A stretch of DNA of 64,000 nt from Roseomonas sp. HF4 (lineage in GTDB: Bacteria > Pseudomonadota > Alphaproteobacteria > Acetobacterales > Acetobacteraceae), in assembly GCF_005222755.1 (NCBI RefSeq), contig NZ_STGD01000002.1, forward strand, positions 1 through 64,000. The letters are read 5' to 3'. Made by a program: the position numbers and the translations under genes. This document shows, piece by piece, positions 9,201 through 17,502 of this stretch (its first letter is position 1; the number at the start of each line of letters is the position of its first letter). The notes beneath the pieces were generated by a model, which saw only the letters and a list, made by a program, of their open reading frames with translations, did no database searches and was not told where the DNA came from.

Positions 9201-9758
9201 CTGCGCCAGCCCGTGGCGGTGCAGTTCCACCGCGAGCCGGTCCGGGAAGGCTTCCCGCAGCGCGTCGAGCAGATGCGCCGCCGCGTCGCGCCGCCCGTCG
9301 CCGACCAGCCGCGCAACCGGCCCGAGCGTGCCGCCCGTCAGCAGGAACAGCCCTTCCGCATGGGCGCGCAGCAGGTCGAGCGTGATGGCAGGCCGCCCCG
9401 ACGGATCGTCGCGCAGGAAGCCCATCGATGAGAGCCGCTGCAGGTTGTCGAGCCCCGCGGCATCCATCGCCAGCGCCACGAGCGGGTCCGGATGCTGGCG
9501 CGCGACCTCGGGCCGGTCGGGATCCGCCTCGGCCCGCGTCAGGAACAGCCGGCAGCCCATGATCGGCTGCACGCCCTGCTTGCTGCACGCCTGCGCGAAT
9601 TCCAGCGCGCCGAACATGTTGGCGCTGTCGGTCAGCGCGACCGCCGGCATGCCCGCGGCAGCCGCCAGCGCGGCCAGCTTCTCGGCCTTGATGGCGCCCT
9701 CGCTCAGCGAATAGGCGGAATGGACGTGCAGGTGCACGAAGGCGGCAGGATCGGTCAT
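6297..9758 (-). CDS. dnaE: DNA polymerase III subunit alpha
   Basis: The 1153-residue replicative polymerase has an N-terminal PHP domain (HLHVHSAYS, residues 9-17), the catalytic palm motif PDFDIDF at 410-416 (aspartates 411, 413 and 415; D411 and D413 match the first two E. coli catalytic Asp), the C-family motif GRGSGAGS at 371-378, and a C-terminal OB-fold/tau-binding region. The start at 9758 (MTDPAAFVHLHVH) is chosen because upstream codons encode Arg/Ala-rich sequence unlike any PolC/DnaE. It is the DnaE1 type that works in the replisome. In many alphaproteobacteria it directly follows lolD; here an ABC operon on the opposite strand lies between them. Confidence 0.97.
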   Translation of the reverse strand: MTDPAAFVHLHVHSAYSLSEGAIKAEKLAALAAAAGMPAVALTDSANMFGALEFAQACSKQGVQPIMGCRLFLTRAEADPDRPEVARQHPDPLVALAMDAAGLDNLQRLSSMGFLRDDPSGRPAITLDLLRAHAEGLFLLTGGTLGPVARLVGDGRRDAAAHLLDALREAFPDRLAVELHRHGLAQERGIEAGLLALAKAARLPIVAANDVYFAKPEMHEAHDALLCIAEGRTMAERERRRVTPEHWFKPAALMRDLFADLPDACDNTLAIARLCAVMSEEKKPELPVCPKVQPGKTEAETVRAMAVEGLEKRLDAMRPAPDAATRQAYLDRLDYELGVIEKMGFPGYFLIVADFIQWAKAQTPPIPVGPGRGSGAGSVAAWALLITDLDPIRFGLLFERFLNPERVSMPDFDIDFCQDRRDEVIRYVVREYGADRVAQIITFGKLQAKAAVRDVGRVLGMPYGQVDKIASLIPFNPAKPVTLAQAIEGEPRLQEMRDGDEQVARLLDIALQVEGLYRNASTHAAGVVIGRRPLIEIVPLYRDPRSEMLVTQYSMKYAEAASLVKFDFLGLKTLTVIERALAILKGQGVEVDIAAIPIDDPRTYAMLAKGDAAGVFQFEGQGMRDCLRQMRASRFEDLVAAVALYRPGPMANIPAYCARKAGEPWAPPHPAIMHILQETYGIMVYQEQVMQIAQDLAGYSLGGADLLRRAMGKKIRAEMEKQRAIFCEGAEARGIEPAKAAEIFDLMERFADYGFNKSHAAAYALVSYQTAWLKANHPVAFLAASMTLDLSNTDKLAGHMQEAARLGIPLLPPDINRSGAEFRVETTTEGKPAIRFALAAVKRVGEAAMKDLVRARDTAGPFASLADLAARVDPKLLNKMQIENLARAGAFESLDRNRARVMAGAETILRRAQANAEERGSGQIGLFGADARQNEPLRMPDIPDWPLLERLTHEAEAVGFHLSAHPLDTYRKALQRLGVTPSAQIADRARAGSARLKLAGTVVNAKERTTKTGSRMAWVRLSDAQGSFEVTCFSEVLSRSRELLAEGRAVLVTAEARMEGEALRLTANDVESLEKAAADAGGGIRLWLDGIAAVDPIRAILTREGRGRGRVVLVPRTGPGQEVELALPGGFNIGPRVLQAMKVLPGVSEVEEI

Positions 9759-10066
9759 GCGGGACTCGCCAGGGCGCCGCAGGGTAGCGCAGGCGGCGCG
9801 CCGGATGGAACGCGGGACCCCCCGCGCCTTCCATCCGGCCCGAACGACCGCGGCAGCGCGCGGGCCGGCAGCGGTCCCGATCGACGGCGAGCCGGCGCTG
9901 CGCGCCTGGTTCGGGAGGCTTCGGTCGGCCGCACGAGACCGGCACGTCACCGTGACCTTCCCCCCTGGCATGCCCCCGCGAAATATGACAGTTGTGTGAC
10001 GGTGCCGGGAAGACTCCGCCGCGCAAGCTTCGGCGGACGGCACATCGCGAACGGGGAAGAACGACC
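9759..10066. other. divergent intergenic region between dnaE and the ABC operon
   Basis: These 308 bases must hold the dnaE promoter (leftward) and the ABC-operon promoter (rightward). A strong hairpin at 9800-9839 falls in the dnaE leader. GGGGAAGA, an SD for the first binding protein, lies just before 10067. The stretch AAATATGACA near 9981-9990 is the only AT-rich patch and could be part of the rightward promoter. I see no small gene. Confidence 0.5.
9800..9839. other. long stem-loop in the dnaE 5' leader
   Basis: Left arm 9800-9816 and right arm 9821-9839 pair as GCCGGATGGAA/TTCCATCCGGC and CGCGGG/CCCGCG around ACCC, with a small two-base bulge. There is no T-run on either side, so it is not a standard terminator. 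It begins 42 bases upstream of the dnaE ATG and could affect its leader. Confidence 0.5.
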
Positions 10067-11101
10067 ATGATCGGCAAGCGTTTCCTGGTGCTGGCGCTCG
10101 CATCCGGGGCTGTCGCCGCCACCGCGCAGGGCGCGCGCGCGCAGGGCAGCCTCAATCTCTATTGCTCGGTGCAGATCGAGTGGTGCCAGGCCATCGCCAC
10201 CAACTTCCAGCGCGACACCGGCATCCGCGCCAACATGACGCAGCGCGGGTCGGGCGAGACGCTGGCCGCGATCCGCGCCGAGGCGCAGAACCCGCGCGGC
10301 GACGTCTGGTTCGGCGGCACCGGCGACCCGCACCTCGCGGCCGGCGAGGAGAACCTGACCCAGGCCTATGAAAGCCCCAACCGCGACCAGCTCCATCCAT
10401 GGGCGCTGCGGCAGTGGGAACAGTCGGGCCAGCGCGCCATCGGCGTCTATGCCGGCGCGATCGGCTTCGGCTTCAACACGGAATTGCTCGCCCGAAAGGG
10501 GCTTGAGGCGCCGCGCTGCTGGGCCGACCTGGTGCATGAGCGCTTCCGCGGCGAGATCCAGGTGGCCAACCCGAATTCCTCGGGCACCGCCTATGTCGTC
10601 ATCGCGACGCTGGTGCAGCTGATGGGGGAGGACCCGGCCTTCGACTACATGCGCCGGCTCCATCCCAACGTGAATTCCTACACGCGGTCGGGCACCGCGC
10701 CCATCAAGGCGGTGGCGCGCGGAGAGACGGGCGTCTCGCTGTCGTTCGTGCATGACGCGGTGACCGAGCGCAACGCGGGCTTCCCCGTCGCCTACGCCAC
10801 GCCCTGCGAGGGCACGGGCTACGAGATCGGCTCGATGTCGATCATCCGCGGATCGCGCAACATCCGCCAGGCGCGCGCCTTCTACGACTGGGCGTTGACC
10901 GAGCCCGCCGGGCGGCTCGGCTTCGAGGCCGGGCGCCAGCTCCAGACCCCGGCCAACCGCGCGGCGCCGCTGCCGCCCGGCGCGCCCAACCTCTCGGAGA
11001 TCCGCCTCATCGATTACGACTTCGCCCGCTACGGCCGTGCGGCCGAGCGGCGGCGGCTGATCGAGCGCTGGGACCGCGAGGTCGGCGCGCTGCCGCGCTG
11101 A
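10067..11101 (+). CDS. ABC transporter substrate-binding protein 1 (AfuA/FbpA-like, iron or related solute)
   Basis: The 344-residue periplasmic protein has a Sec signal peptide (cleavage likely after QGARA, residue 25). It belongs to the type-II binding-protein class of COG1840, whose members bind Fe(III), 2-aminoethylphosphonate or phosphorylated sugars. Recognisable blocks are GSLNLYCSVQIEWCQAI, IRAEAQNPRGDVWFGG and NPNSSGTAY. The ATG at 10067 has GGGGAAGA upstream and opens directly into the signal peptide. It is the first gene of a + strand operon and is paralogous to the next gene along its whole length. The ligand cannot be read from sequence. Confidence 0.85.
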   Translation: MIGKRFLVLALASGAVAATAQGARAQGSLNLYCSVQIEWCQAIATNFQRDTGIRANMTQRGSGETLAAIRAEAQNPRGDVWFGGTGDPHLAAGEENLTQAYESPNRDQLHPWALRQWEQSGQRAIGVYAGAIGFGFNTELLARKGLEAPRCWADLVHERFRGEIQVANPNSSGTAYVVIATLVQLMGEDPAFDYMRRLHPNVNSYTRSGTAPIKAVARGETGVSLSFVHDAVTERNAGFPVAYATPCEGTGYEIGSMSIIRGSRNIRQARAFYDWALTEPAGRLGFEAGRQLQTPANRAAPLPPGAPNLSEIRLIDYDFARYGRAAERRRLIERWDREVGALPR

Positions 11102-11132
11102 ACCGACCGCAACCTCCATCAGGGCGACGCAA

Positions 11133-12155
11133 ATGTCCCTTCGCAGCCTGGCCGCCGCGGCGGCGCTCTCCCTCGCCTTCGCCGGCGGCGCCCAGGCGCA
11201 GGGCAGCCTCAACATGCTCTGCGCGCCGGCGGCCGACTGGTGCGAGGCGATCGCCGCCGCCTTCCAGCGCGACACCGGCGTGCGCGTCTCCATGTCGCGC
11301 AAGTCGGCCGGCGAGATCCTGGCCCAGATCCGCGCCGAGGCGCAGAACCCGCGCACCGACATCTGGTTCGGCGCCTCGGCCGAGACGCACATCTCGGCCG
11401 CCGAGCAGAACCTGCTGCAGGCCTATACCTCGCCCAACATGACGGGGCTGCACGACTGGGCGCAGAACGTCCACCGCATCACGGAAGGCCGCTGCGTCGG
11501 CGTTTCCTCGGGCGCCATCGGCATCGCCTGGAACCGCGAATTGATGGCGCGGAAGAACCTGCCCGTCCCGCGGTCGTGGGAGGACCTGCTGAACCCCGCC
11601 TATCGCGGCGAGATCCAGCTGCCCAACCCGAATTCATCGGGCACCGCCTACACGATCATCGCGGGGCTTGTGCAGTTGTGGGATGAGGACCGCGCCTTCG
11701 CCTATCTCCGGCGCCTGCATGCCAACGTGAACGCCTACACCCGTTCGGGTGCGGCGCCGATGCAGGCCGTCTCCCGCGGGGAGACCGCGCTCGCCGTCTC
11801 CTTCAACATGGAGGTCACCTCCATGGCGCAAGCCGGCTTCCCGATCGAGATCGGCTACCCGACCGAGGGCACCTCCTACGAGGTCGCCTGCATGTCGATC
11901 ATCCGCGGCGCGCGCAACCTGCCGCAGGCGCGGCGCTTCTACGACTGGTACCTGACGCCGGCGGCGATGGACATCGGCCCGCGCGTGAACCAATGGCACG
12001 TGCCGGCGCATCGCGGCGCGACGCCCGACCCGCGCATCCCCGACCTCGCGACAATCCGGCTTGTGAACTACGACTTCGCCACCTTCGGCCAGGCGGCGAC
12101 GCGCCGACGCATCCTGGAACGCTGGGACCGGGAGGTCGGCTCCCTGCCGCGCTGA
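11133..12155 (+). CDS. ABC transporter substrate-binding protein 2 (paralogue of the preceding gene)
   Basis: This 340-residue protein has a signal peptide ending near GGAQA. It shares IRAEAQNPR, NPNSSGTAY, YTRSG and the C-terminal ERWDREVG motif with the neighbour, so the pair arose by tandem duplication. Thirty-one bases separate the two genes. Both probably deliver substrate to the single downstream permease. Residue differences in the pocket region (SVQIEWCQA against APAADWCEA) suggest a shift in ligand preference, but this is inference. Confidence 0.85.
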   Translation: MSLRSLAAAAALSLAFAGGAQAQGSLNMLCAPAADWCEAIAAAFQRDTGVRVSMSRKSAGEILAQIRAEAQNPRTDIWFGASAETHISAAEQNLLQAYTSPNMTGLHDWAQNVHRITEGRCVGVSSGAIGIAWNRELMARKNLPVPRSWEDLLNPAYRGEIQLPNPNSSGTAYTIIAGLVQLWDEDRAFAYLRRLHANVNAYTRSGAAPMQAVSRGETALAVSFNMEVTSMAQAGFPIEIGYPTEGTSYEVACMSIIRGARNLPQARRFYDWYLTPAAMDIGPRVNQWHVPAHRGATPDPRIPDLATIRLVNYDFATFGQAATRRRILERWDREVGSLPR

Positions 12156-12162
12156 GCCCGGC

Positions 12163-14364
12163 ATGGGCCGCGCGCCTTCCTCGCTGGTTCCCTGGCTGCT
12201 CGCCGCGGCGGGCACGCTGCTGCTGCCGTGGCACATGCAGCAGGACGGGATCACGCTGCGCGGGGTGCTGGCCCTGGGGCAGGAGGATCCTGAAGCGGCC
12301 TCGGCCGCCTGGCAGGCCCTGGCGCACGGGCGCTTCTGGTTCTGGCCGGTGGTGGCGGCGGTCGCGATCGGTCTGCCGGCGGTGCAGCCGGGGCGCGGGC
12401 GGGCGGTGCTGCGCATGGCTGCGGGCGCGCTCGGGCTGGCCGCGATCGTGGCGCAGGGGCTGGCGATCGGCGTGCAGGGCTGGTCCTTCCCGTGGCTCGA
12501 GGCGACCTTCGGGGACCTCGGCGACCGGCAGTTCGGCATCGGGCTCGGCGGCGCGGTCGCGACCGCGGGCTTCCTGTTCCTGCTGACCGACGGGTTGGCG
12601 CTGCGTGGGCTGTTCAAGGGCGACCGCTTCGTCGCCGGCGCGGTCGGGCTGCTGGTCGGCTCCATCGTGATCTTCACCGCCTGGCCGGTGCTGACCATGC
12701 TCTCGCAGATGTTCACGCCGCGGGAGGGCCTGCCCTGGACCGAGGCACTCGGCGTCAGGGTGCTCGACCGCAAGATCTGGGGCCTCGCCTGCGTCACGGC
12801 CAATGTGAATTGCGGCGTGTTCTGGAACACGCTGATGCTGGCGAGCGCGTCCGCCACGGCGGCCACCGCGCTCGGCCTGGCCTTCGCGCTGATCGCGACC
12901 CGCACGGGCTTCCGCGCCAAGAAGGCGCTCAGGCTGCTGACCGTGCTGCCGATCATCACGCCGCCCTTCGTGATCGGCCTCGGGCTGATCCTGATCTTCG
13001 GGCGGTCGGGCGTCGTGAACCAGGCGGCGGATGCAATGTTCGGCGTCGAGCTCGGGCGCTGGATCTACGGCTTCGGCGGCGTCTGGCTGGCGCAGGTGTT
13101 CTCCTTCACGCCCACCGCCTTCCTCGTGCTGATCGGAGTGGTGGAGGGCATCTCGCCCTCCATGGAGGAAGCCTCCCAGACGCTGCGGGCCAGCCGCATG
13201 CGGACCTTCCGCAGCGTGACGCTGCCGCTGATGCTGCCAGGCCTGGCCAATGCCTGGCTGGTCGTGTTCGTCGAGAGCCTGGCGGATTTCGGGAACCCGA
13301 TCGTGCTCGGCGGGTCCTTCGGCGTTCTGTCCACCGAGATCTTCTTCGCCGTGGTCGGCGCGCAGCAGGATTTCGGGCGCGCCGCGGCGCTGGCCGGCGT
13401 GATGCTGGTGGTGGCGCTGGCCGCCTTCGTCGCGCAGCGGCGCGTGGTCGGCCGGCGGTCCTACGTGTCGATGACCGGCAAGGGCGATGTCGGGCTGCCG
13501 GTGCCGCTGCCGGACGGCGTGCGCCGCGCCGCCTTCGCCATCGCCCTGCCCTGGGCGCTGCTGACCGCGGTGGTCTATGTGATGGCGCTGGCCGGGGCCT
13601 TCGTGAAGGTCTGGGGGCGCGACTGGACGCCGACGCTCGAGCATTTCCGCCGTGCCTTCGCGGTCGACTGGGCGCCGGACGGCACGCTGCTGTTTGCGGG
13701 CGGCGCCTGGCATTCGCTCTGGACCACCATCAGCCTCGCGGCCATCGCCGCCCCGATCACCGCGGGGCTCGGGCTGCTCGCGGCCTGGGTGCTGTCGCGC
13801 CAGGTGTTCCGCGGGCGAACCGCGCTGGAATTCGCGCTGATGCTGACCTTCGCCGTGCCGGGTACGGTGATCGGCGTGGCCTACATCCTGACCTTCAACA
13901 TCCCGCCGCTCGAGATCACCGGCACGGCCGTCATCCTGGTCGCGTGCTTCGTGTTCCGGAACCTGCCGGTCGGCGTGCGGTCGGGCGTCGCGGCCATGAG
14001 CCAGCTCGACAAGTCGCTGGACGAGGCGGCGGTAACGCTGCGCGCCTCCACCTTCCGGGCGCTGCGCACCGTCGTGCTGCCACTGCTCAAGCCCGCCATC
14101 GTCACCGCGCTGGTCTATTCCTTCGTGCGTGCGATGACGACCGTCTCGGCGGTGATCTTCCTGGTTTCGGCGGAGTACGAGATGGCCACCGTCTTCATCA
14201 TCAACCGCGTCATCAACGGCGACTACGGCCTGGCCATCGCCTATTGCGCCGTGCTGATCGTGCTGATGATGGCCGCGATCGGGCTGATCCAGTTGCTGGT
14301 CGGGCGGCGCCGGCTGGGACGCCGCAGCGCGCCTGCCGCGATCCCTGTCGGAGGCCGGGCATGA
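12163..14364 (+). CDS. ABC transporter permease, fused double-domain (FbpB/ThiP class)
   Basis: The 733-residue inner-membrane protein contains two binding-protein-dependent transport (MetI-like) domains, about 250-460 and 500-715. Each ends in an EAA-type coupling loop (EEASQTLRASRMRTFRSVTLPL and DEAAVTLRASTFRALRTVVLPL). About 240 residues of extra hydrophobic sequence at the N-terminus add several membrane helices beyond the usual length of about 550. The start lies seven bases after the binding-protein stop and the stop overlaps the ATPase start (ATGA). Confidence 0.88.
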   Translation: MGRAPSSLVPWLLAAAGTLLLPWHMQQDGITLRGVLALGQEDPEAASAAWQALAHGRFWFWPVVAAVAIGLPAVQPGRGRAVLRMAAGALGLAAIVAQGLAIGVQGWSFPWLEATFGDLGDRQFGIGLGGAVATAGFLFLLTDGLALRGLFKGDRFVAGAVGLLVGSIVIFTAWPVLTMLSQMFTPREGLPWTEALGVRVLDRKIWGLACVTANVNCGVFWNTLMLASASATAATALGLAFALIATRTGFRAKKALRLLTVLPIITPPFVIGLGLILIFGRSGVVNQAADAMFGVELGRWIYGFGGVWLAQVFSFTPTAFLVLIGVVEGISPSMEEASQTLRASRMRTFRSVTLPLMLPGLANAWLVVFVESLADFGNPIVLGGSFGVLSTEIFFAVVGAQQDFGRAAALAGVMLVVALAAFVAQRRVVGRRSYVSMTGKGDVGLPVPLPDGVRRAAFAIALPWALLTAVVYVMALAGAFVKVWGRDWTPTLEHFRRAFAVDWAPDGTLLFAGGAWHSLWTTISLAAIAAPITAGLGLLAAWVLSRQVFRGRTALEFALMLTFAVPGTVIGVAYILTFNIPPLEITGTAVILVACFVFRNLPVGVRSGVAAMSQLDKSLDEAAVTLRASTFRALRTVVLPLLKPAIVTALVYSFVRAMTTVSAVIFLVSAEYEMATVFIINRVINGDYGLAIAYCAVLIVLMMAAIGLIQLLVGRRRLGRRSAPAAIPVGGRA

Positions 14365-15425
14365 AGGCGGGCAAGACCGGCGCGGAGGTCCGCCTGCAGG
14401 GCGTCGCCAAGCGCTATGGGCAGGTCACCGCGGTCAAGCCGCTCGACCTCGTGATCGAGGGCGGCACGCTGGTCACGCTGCTCGGGCCGTCGGGCTGCGG
14501 CAAGACGACGCTGCTGCGCATGATCGCCGGGCTCGAGCAGGCGAGCGAGGGACAGGTCTTCATCGGCGGGGAGGACGTCACGCTGCGCTCGGCCGGTGAG
14601 CGCAACGTGTCCATGGTGTTCCAGTCCTATGCGCTGTTCCCGCACATGTCGGTGCTGGACAACGTCGCCTATGGCCTTGTCTCCTCCGGCCAGCGGAAGC
14701 GGGACGCGCATCAGCGCGCCGAGACGGCGCTCGAGACGGTGGGGCTGAAGGGCTTCGGCGGACGGCTGCCGTCGGAACTGTCGGGCGGCCAGCAGCAACG
14801 CGTGGCCGTCGCCCGCGCACTCGTGCTGGAACCCGACGTGCTGCTGTTCGACGAGCCGCTGTCCAACCTCGATGCCCGGCTCAGGCGCAGCATGCGGGAG
14901 GAGATCCGCGCCCTGCAGCAACGCCTCGGCCTCACGGTCGTCTATGTCACGCACGACCAGGCGGAGGCGCTGGCGGTCTCCGACCGCATCGTGGTGATGC
15001 GCAACGCCGGCATCGCGCAGGCGGGCACGCCGGAGGAGCTGTATGCCCGGCCCGGATCGGTGTTCGTTGCGACCTTCATGGGGGAGGCGAACCACCTGCG
15101 TGGCCGCATCGAGCGCGTGGCGGACGGCGTCGCGACGGTAGCGCTGGATGCGCTGCGGATCGAACTGCCCGACCGCGGGCTGCCGCCGGGGGAGGCCGAC
15201 CTGGTGGCGCGGCCGGAGGCGCTGATCGTGGGCGATGCGGGAGGGCCGGGCCTGCCCGGGCGCATCCTGCGGGCGATCTACATGGGCTCCCACGCCGAAG
15301 CGCATGTCGAGACACCGGTCGGGGAGGTCTTCGTGATCGGGCCGCGGGCGCTGGCGCGCCGGGCCCCGGGCAGCGCGGTGAGCCTCACCTTCGGCACCGA
15401 GGGCGTGGTGCTGGTGCAGCCCTGA
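14361..15425 (+). CDS. ABC transporter ATP-binding protein (FbpC/PotA class)
   Basis: The 354-residue ATPase has Walker A GPSGCGKTT, Q-loop FQSYALFPHM, signature LSGGQQQR, Walker B VLLFDEP and the H-loop VYVTHDQAEAL, then a C-terminal TOBE-like domain. It powers uptake by the fused permease. It is the last gene of the operon. The stop at 15423-15425 is followed by a convergent gap facing lolD. The FbpC-like family covers Fe(III), 2-aminoethylphosphonate and polyamine systems. Confidence 0.9.
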   Translation: MKAGKTGAEVRLQGVAKRYGQVTAVKPLDLVIEGGTLVTLLGPSGCGKTTLLRMIAGLEQASEGQVFIGGEDVTLRSAGERNVSMVFQSYALFPHMSVLDNVAYGLVSSGQRKRDAHQRAETALETVGLKGFGGRLPSELSGGQQQRVAVARALVLEPDVLLFDEPLSNLDARLRRSMREEIRALQQRLGLTVVYVTHDQAEALAVSDRIVVMRNAGIAQAGTPEELYARPGSVFVATFMGEANHLRGRIERVADGVATVALDALRIELPDRGLPPGEADLVARPEALIVGDAGGPGLPGRILRAIYMGSHAEAHVETPVGEVFVIGPRALARRAPGSAVSLTFGTEGVVLVQP

Positions 15426-15563
15426 CGCGGCGCCGGGCACGCCGTCGCATACTCAGCGCACGAAGTTCCGACCTGCGGCCCGAAGGGCCAAGGCCGCGAC
15501 CGTGGTCCGCCGGTTGTCCGGCGAAGCCAAGGGCCGCGGAGGCGGCCCGCCCGGCGCTTGGTA
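15426..15563. other. convergent gap between the ABC operon and lolD
   Basis: Both flanking genes end here. A small hairpin CGCCGG-TTGT-CCGGCG lies at 15508-15523, and GGCCC/GGGCC inverted repeats surround it, but there is no T-run. Termination in both directions is expected but not proven. Confidence 0.3.
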
Positions 15564-16244
15564 TCACCCCGCGACGACGCGCCCGTCGCTCAGCGTCACG
15601 ATCCGGTCCATCCGCCGCGCAAGCTCCGGGTTGTGCGTCGCGATCAACGCCGCGACGCCGTGGTGCCGCACCTGGTCGAGCAGTTCCGCGAAGACGCGCT
15701 CGGAGGTTCCCACATCGAGGTTCCCCGTCGGCTCGTCCGCCAGCAGGATGCGTGGGCGGTTGGCCAGCGCGCGCGCGATCGCGACCCGCTGCTGTTCGCC
15801 GCCCGAAAGCTTGCCGGGGCGATGCGCCTCCCGCCCCTTCAGGCCGAAGGCCGCGAGCAGCTCCCGCGCACGGGCGCGCGCCGCGCCGCGCGCGACGCCG
15901 GCGGCCATCTGCGGCAGGGCAATGTTCTCCTCGGCCGAGAATTCCGGCAGCAGGTGGTGGAACTGGTAGACGAAGCCGATCGTGCCGCGGCGGATCGCCG
16001 TGCGCGCATCGTCGGACAGCGTGCCGGCGGGCCGGCCCTCGATGAAGACCTCGCCGCCATCGGGCTTCTCCAGCAGCCCCGCCAGGTGCAGCAGCGTGGA
16101 CTTGCCGGTGCCCGACGGCGCGACCAGGGCGACGATCTCGCCCGCCGCCAGCGCCAGATCGGCGCCGCGCAGCACGGGCAGTTCGCCGGCCTCGGTGCGG
16201 TAGCGGCGTTCGACGGCGGCCAGGCGCAGCGGGGGCTCATTCAT
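15564..16244 (-). CDS. lolD: lipoprotein-releasing ABC ATPase LolD
   Basis: The 226-residue MacB/LolD-type ATPase has Walker [10 protein letters not shown] (42-50), signature LSGGEQQR, Walker B ILLADEP and a C-terminal H-loop THNPELA. With LolC/E subunits it extracts lipoproteins from the inner membrane for delivery to LolA. It overlaps the end of the upstream lolC/E gene by eight bases, so the three lol genes are translationally coupled. Confidence 0.92.
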   Translation of the reverse strand: MNEPPLRLAAVERRYRTEAGELPVLRGADLALAAGEIVALVAPSGTGKSTLLHLAGLLEKPDGGEVFIEGRPAGTLSDDARTAIRRGTIGFVYQFHHLLPEFSAEENIALPQMAAGVARGAARARARELLAAFGLKGREAHRPGKLSGGEQQRVAIARALANRPRILLADEPTGNLDVGTSERVFAELLDQVRHHGVAALIATHNPELARRMDRIVTLSDGRVVAG

Positions 16245-17502
16245 GGCGCAGCGCCTCCACGGGGTCGAGCCGCGCGGCGCGCCAGCTCGGGAACAGCGTC
16301 GCCAGCAGCGACAGCAGGAAGCCGAGGCCCGTGACCTGCGCGACCTCCCACCCGTCCACCACGGCCGGGATCTGCGTCAGGAAGTAGATCTCGGGATCGA
16401 AGATGGTCGTGCCGGTCGCGGCCATCAGCGCCTGCCGGATGGTCTCGATGTTCGCGCAGAACAGGAGGCCGAGGCCGAGCCCCGTGAGCGTGCCGAGCCC
16501 GCCCACCGCCGCGCCGCAGAGCAGGAAGATGCGCAGCACCGCCCCCCTGCCCGCGCCCATGGTGCGCAGGATCGCGATGTCGCGCCCCTTGTCCTTCACC
16601 AGCATGATCAGGCTCGAGATGATGTTGAAGGCGGCGACGAGGATGATCAGGGTCAGGATGAGGAACATCACGTTCCGCTGCACCTGAACGATCTGGAAGA
16701 AGCCGCTGTTGGCGCGCTGCCAGTCGAGAACGCTGACCGGATGGTCCGGGAGCGCGCGGCGGATGGCGTCGACCGCGGCGGGCGCGGCGGCGGGGTCGCG
16801 CAGATGGACCTCGATCTGGCTGGCCAGGCCACGGCGCTGGAAGAACACCTGGGCGGCGGGCAGCGGCAGGTAGACGAAGGTGCCGTCGTAGTCCTGCATG
16901 CCGACCTCGAAGATCGCGGCGACGGTGTAGGGGCGGAGCCGCGGCACGGTGCCGAAGACCGTGGTGCGGCCCTCGGGCGAGACGAGCGTGATCCGGTCCC
17001 CCACGCCGACATCGAGACGGCGGGCAAGGACAGTGCCGATGACGATCGCGTCCTCCCCCTCGAAACCAGCGAGACTGCCGGCGCGGATGTTGCCGGCGAT
17101 GATGGGGCGCGCGCGGAGTTCGGCGGGGGCGATGCCGCGTACCAGGCCGCCGGCGGAGGCGCCGGCATCGGTCGTGATCAGCACCTGGCCTTCGAGCGTC
17201 GGCGCCGCCTGCGCCACCTGCGGCAGGGCGCGGATGCGGGCGGCGATCGCCTCGTACTCGCGCAGCGCCCCGTCGGCCGCGATCACGCCGAGATGCCCGT
17301 TCAGCCCGAGGATGCGGCTGAGCAACTCCTGGCGGAAGCCGCCCATGACGGACAGCACCACGATCAGCGTGCCGACGCCGAGCGCGATGCCAGCGAGCGA
17401 GAAGCCCGCGATCAGCGAGACCGCGCGTTCCCCCTTCCGCGCGCGGAGGTAGCGCCCGGCGACGGCGCGCTCGAACGCGCCGAAGATGCGCGCCTCAGCC
17501 AT
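16237..17502 (-). CDS. lipoprotein-releasing permease LolC/LolE-type, copy 2
   Basis: The 421-residue protein has an N-terminal transmembrane helix, a large periplasmic domain and three C-terminal helices (FtsX fold). Hallmarks are [25 protein letters not shown] near the N-terminus and [20 protein letters not shown] before the last helices. It overlaps the upstream paralogue by eight bases (17495-17502). It is either LolE or LolC of a heteromeric complex; sequence alone does not say which. Confidence 0.88.
   Translation of the reverse strand: MAEARIFGAFERAVAGRYLRARKGERAVSLIAGFSLAGIALGVGTLIVVLSVMGGFRQELLSRILGLNGHLGVIAADGALREYEAIAARIRALPQVAQAAPTLEGQVLITTDAGASAGGLVRGIAPAELRARPIIAGNIRAGSLAGFEGEDAIVIGTVLARRLDVGVGDRITLVSPEGRTTVFGTVPRLRPYTVAAIFEVGMQDYDGTFVYLPLPAAQVFFQRRGLASQIEVHLRDPAAAPAAVDAIRRALPDHPVSVLDWQRANSGFFQIVQVQRNVMFLILTLIILVAAFNIISSLIMLVKDKGRDIAILRTMGAGRGAVLRIFLLCGAAVGGLGTLTGLGLGLLFCANIETIRQALMAATGTTIFDPEIYFLTQIPAVVDGWEVAQVTGLGFLLSLLATLFPSWRAARLDPVEALRHE

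Noticed and set aside
6063-9431. A 1122-codon open frame on the + strand opposite dnaE
   Set aside because: It is antisense to a clear DnaE coding frame. Its product is Arg/His/Gly/Leu-rich with no motif; long antisense frames are common in GC-rich DNA.
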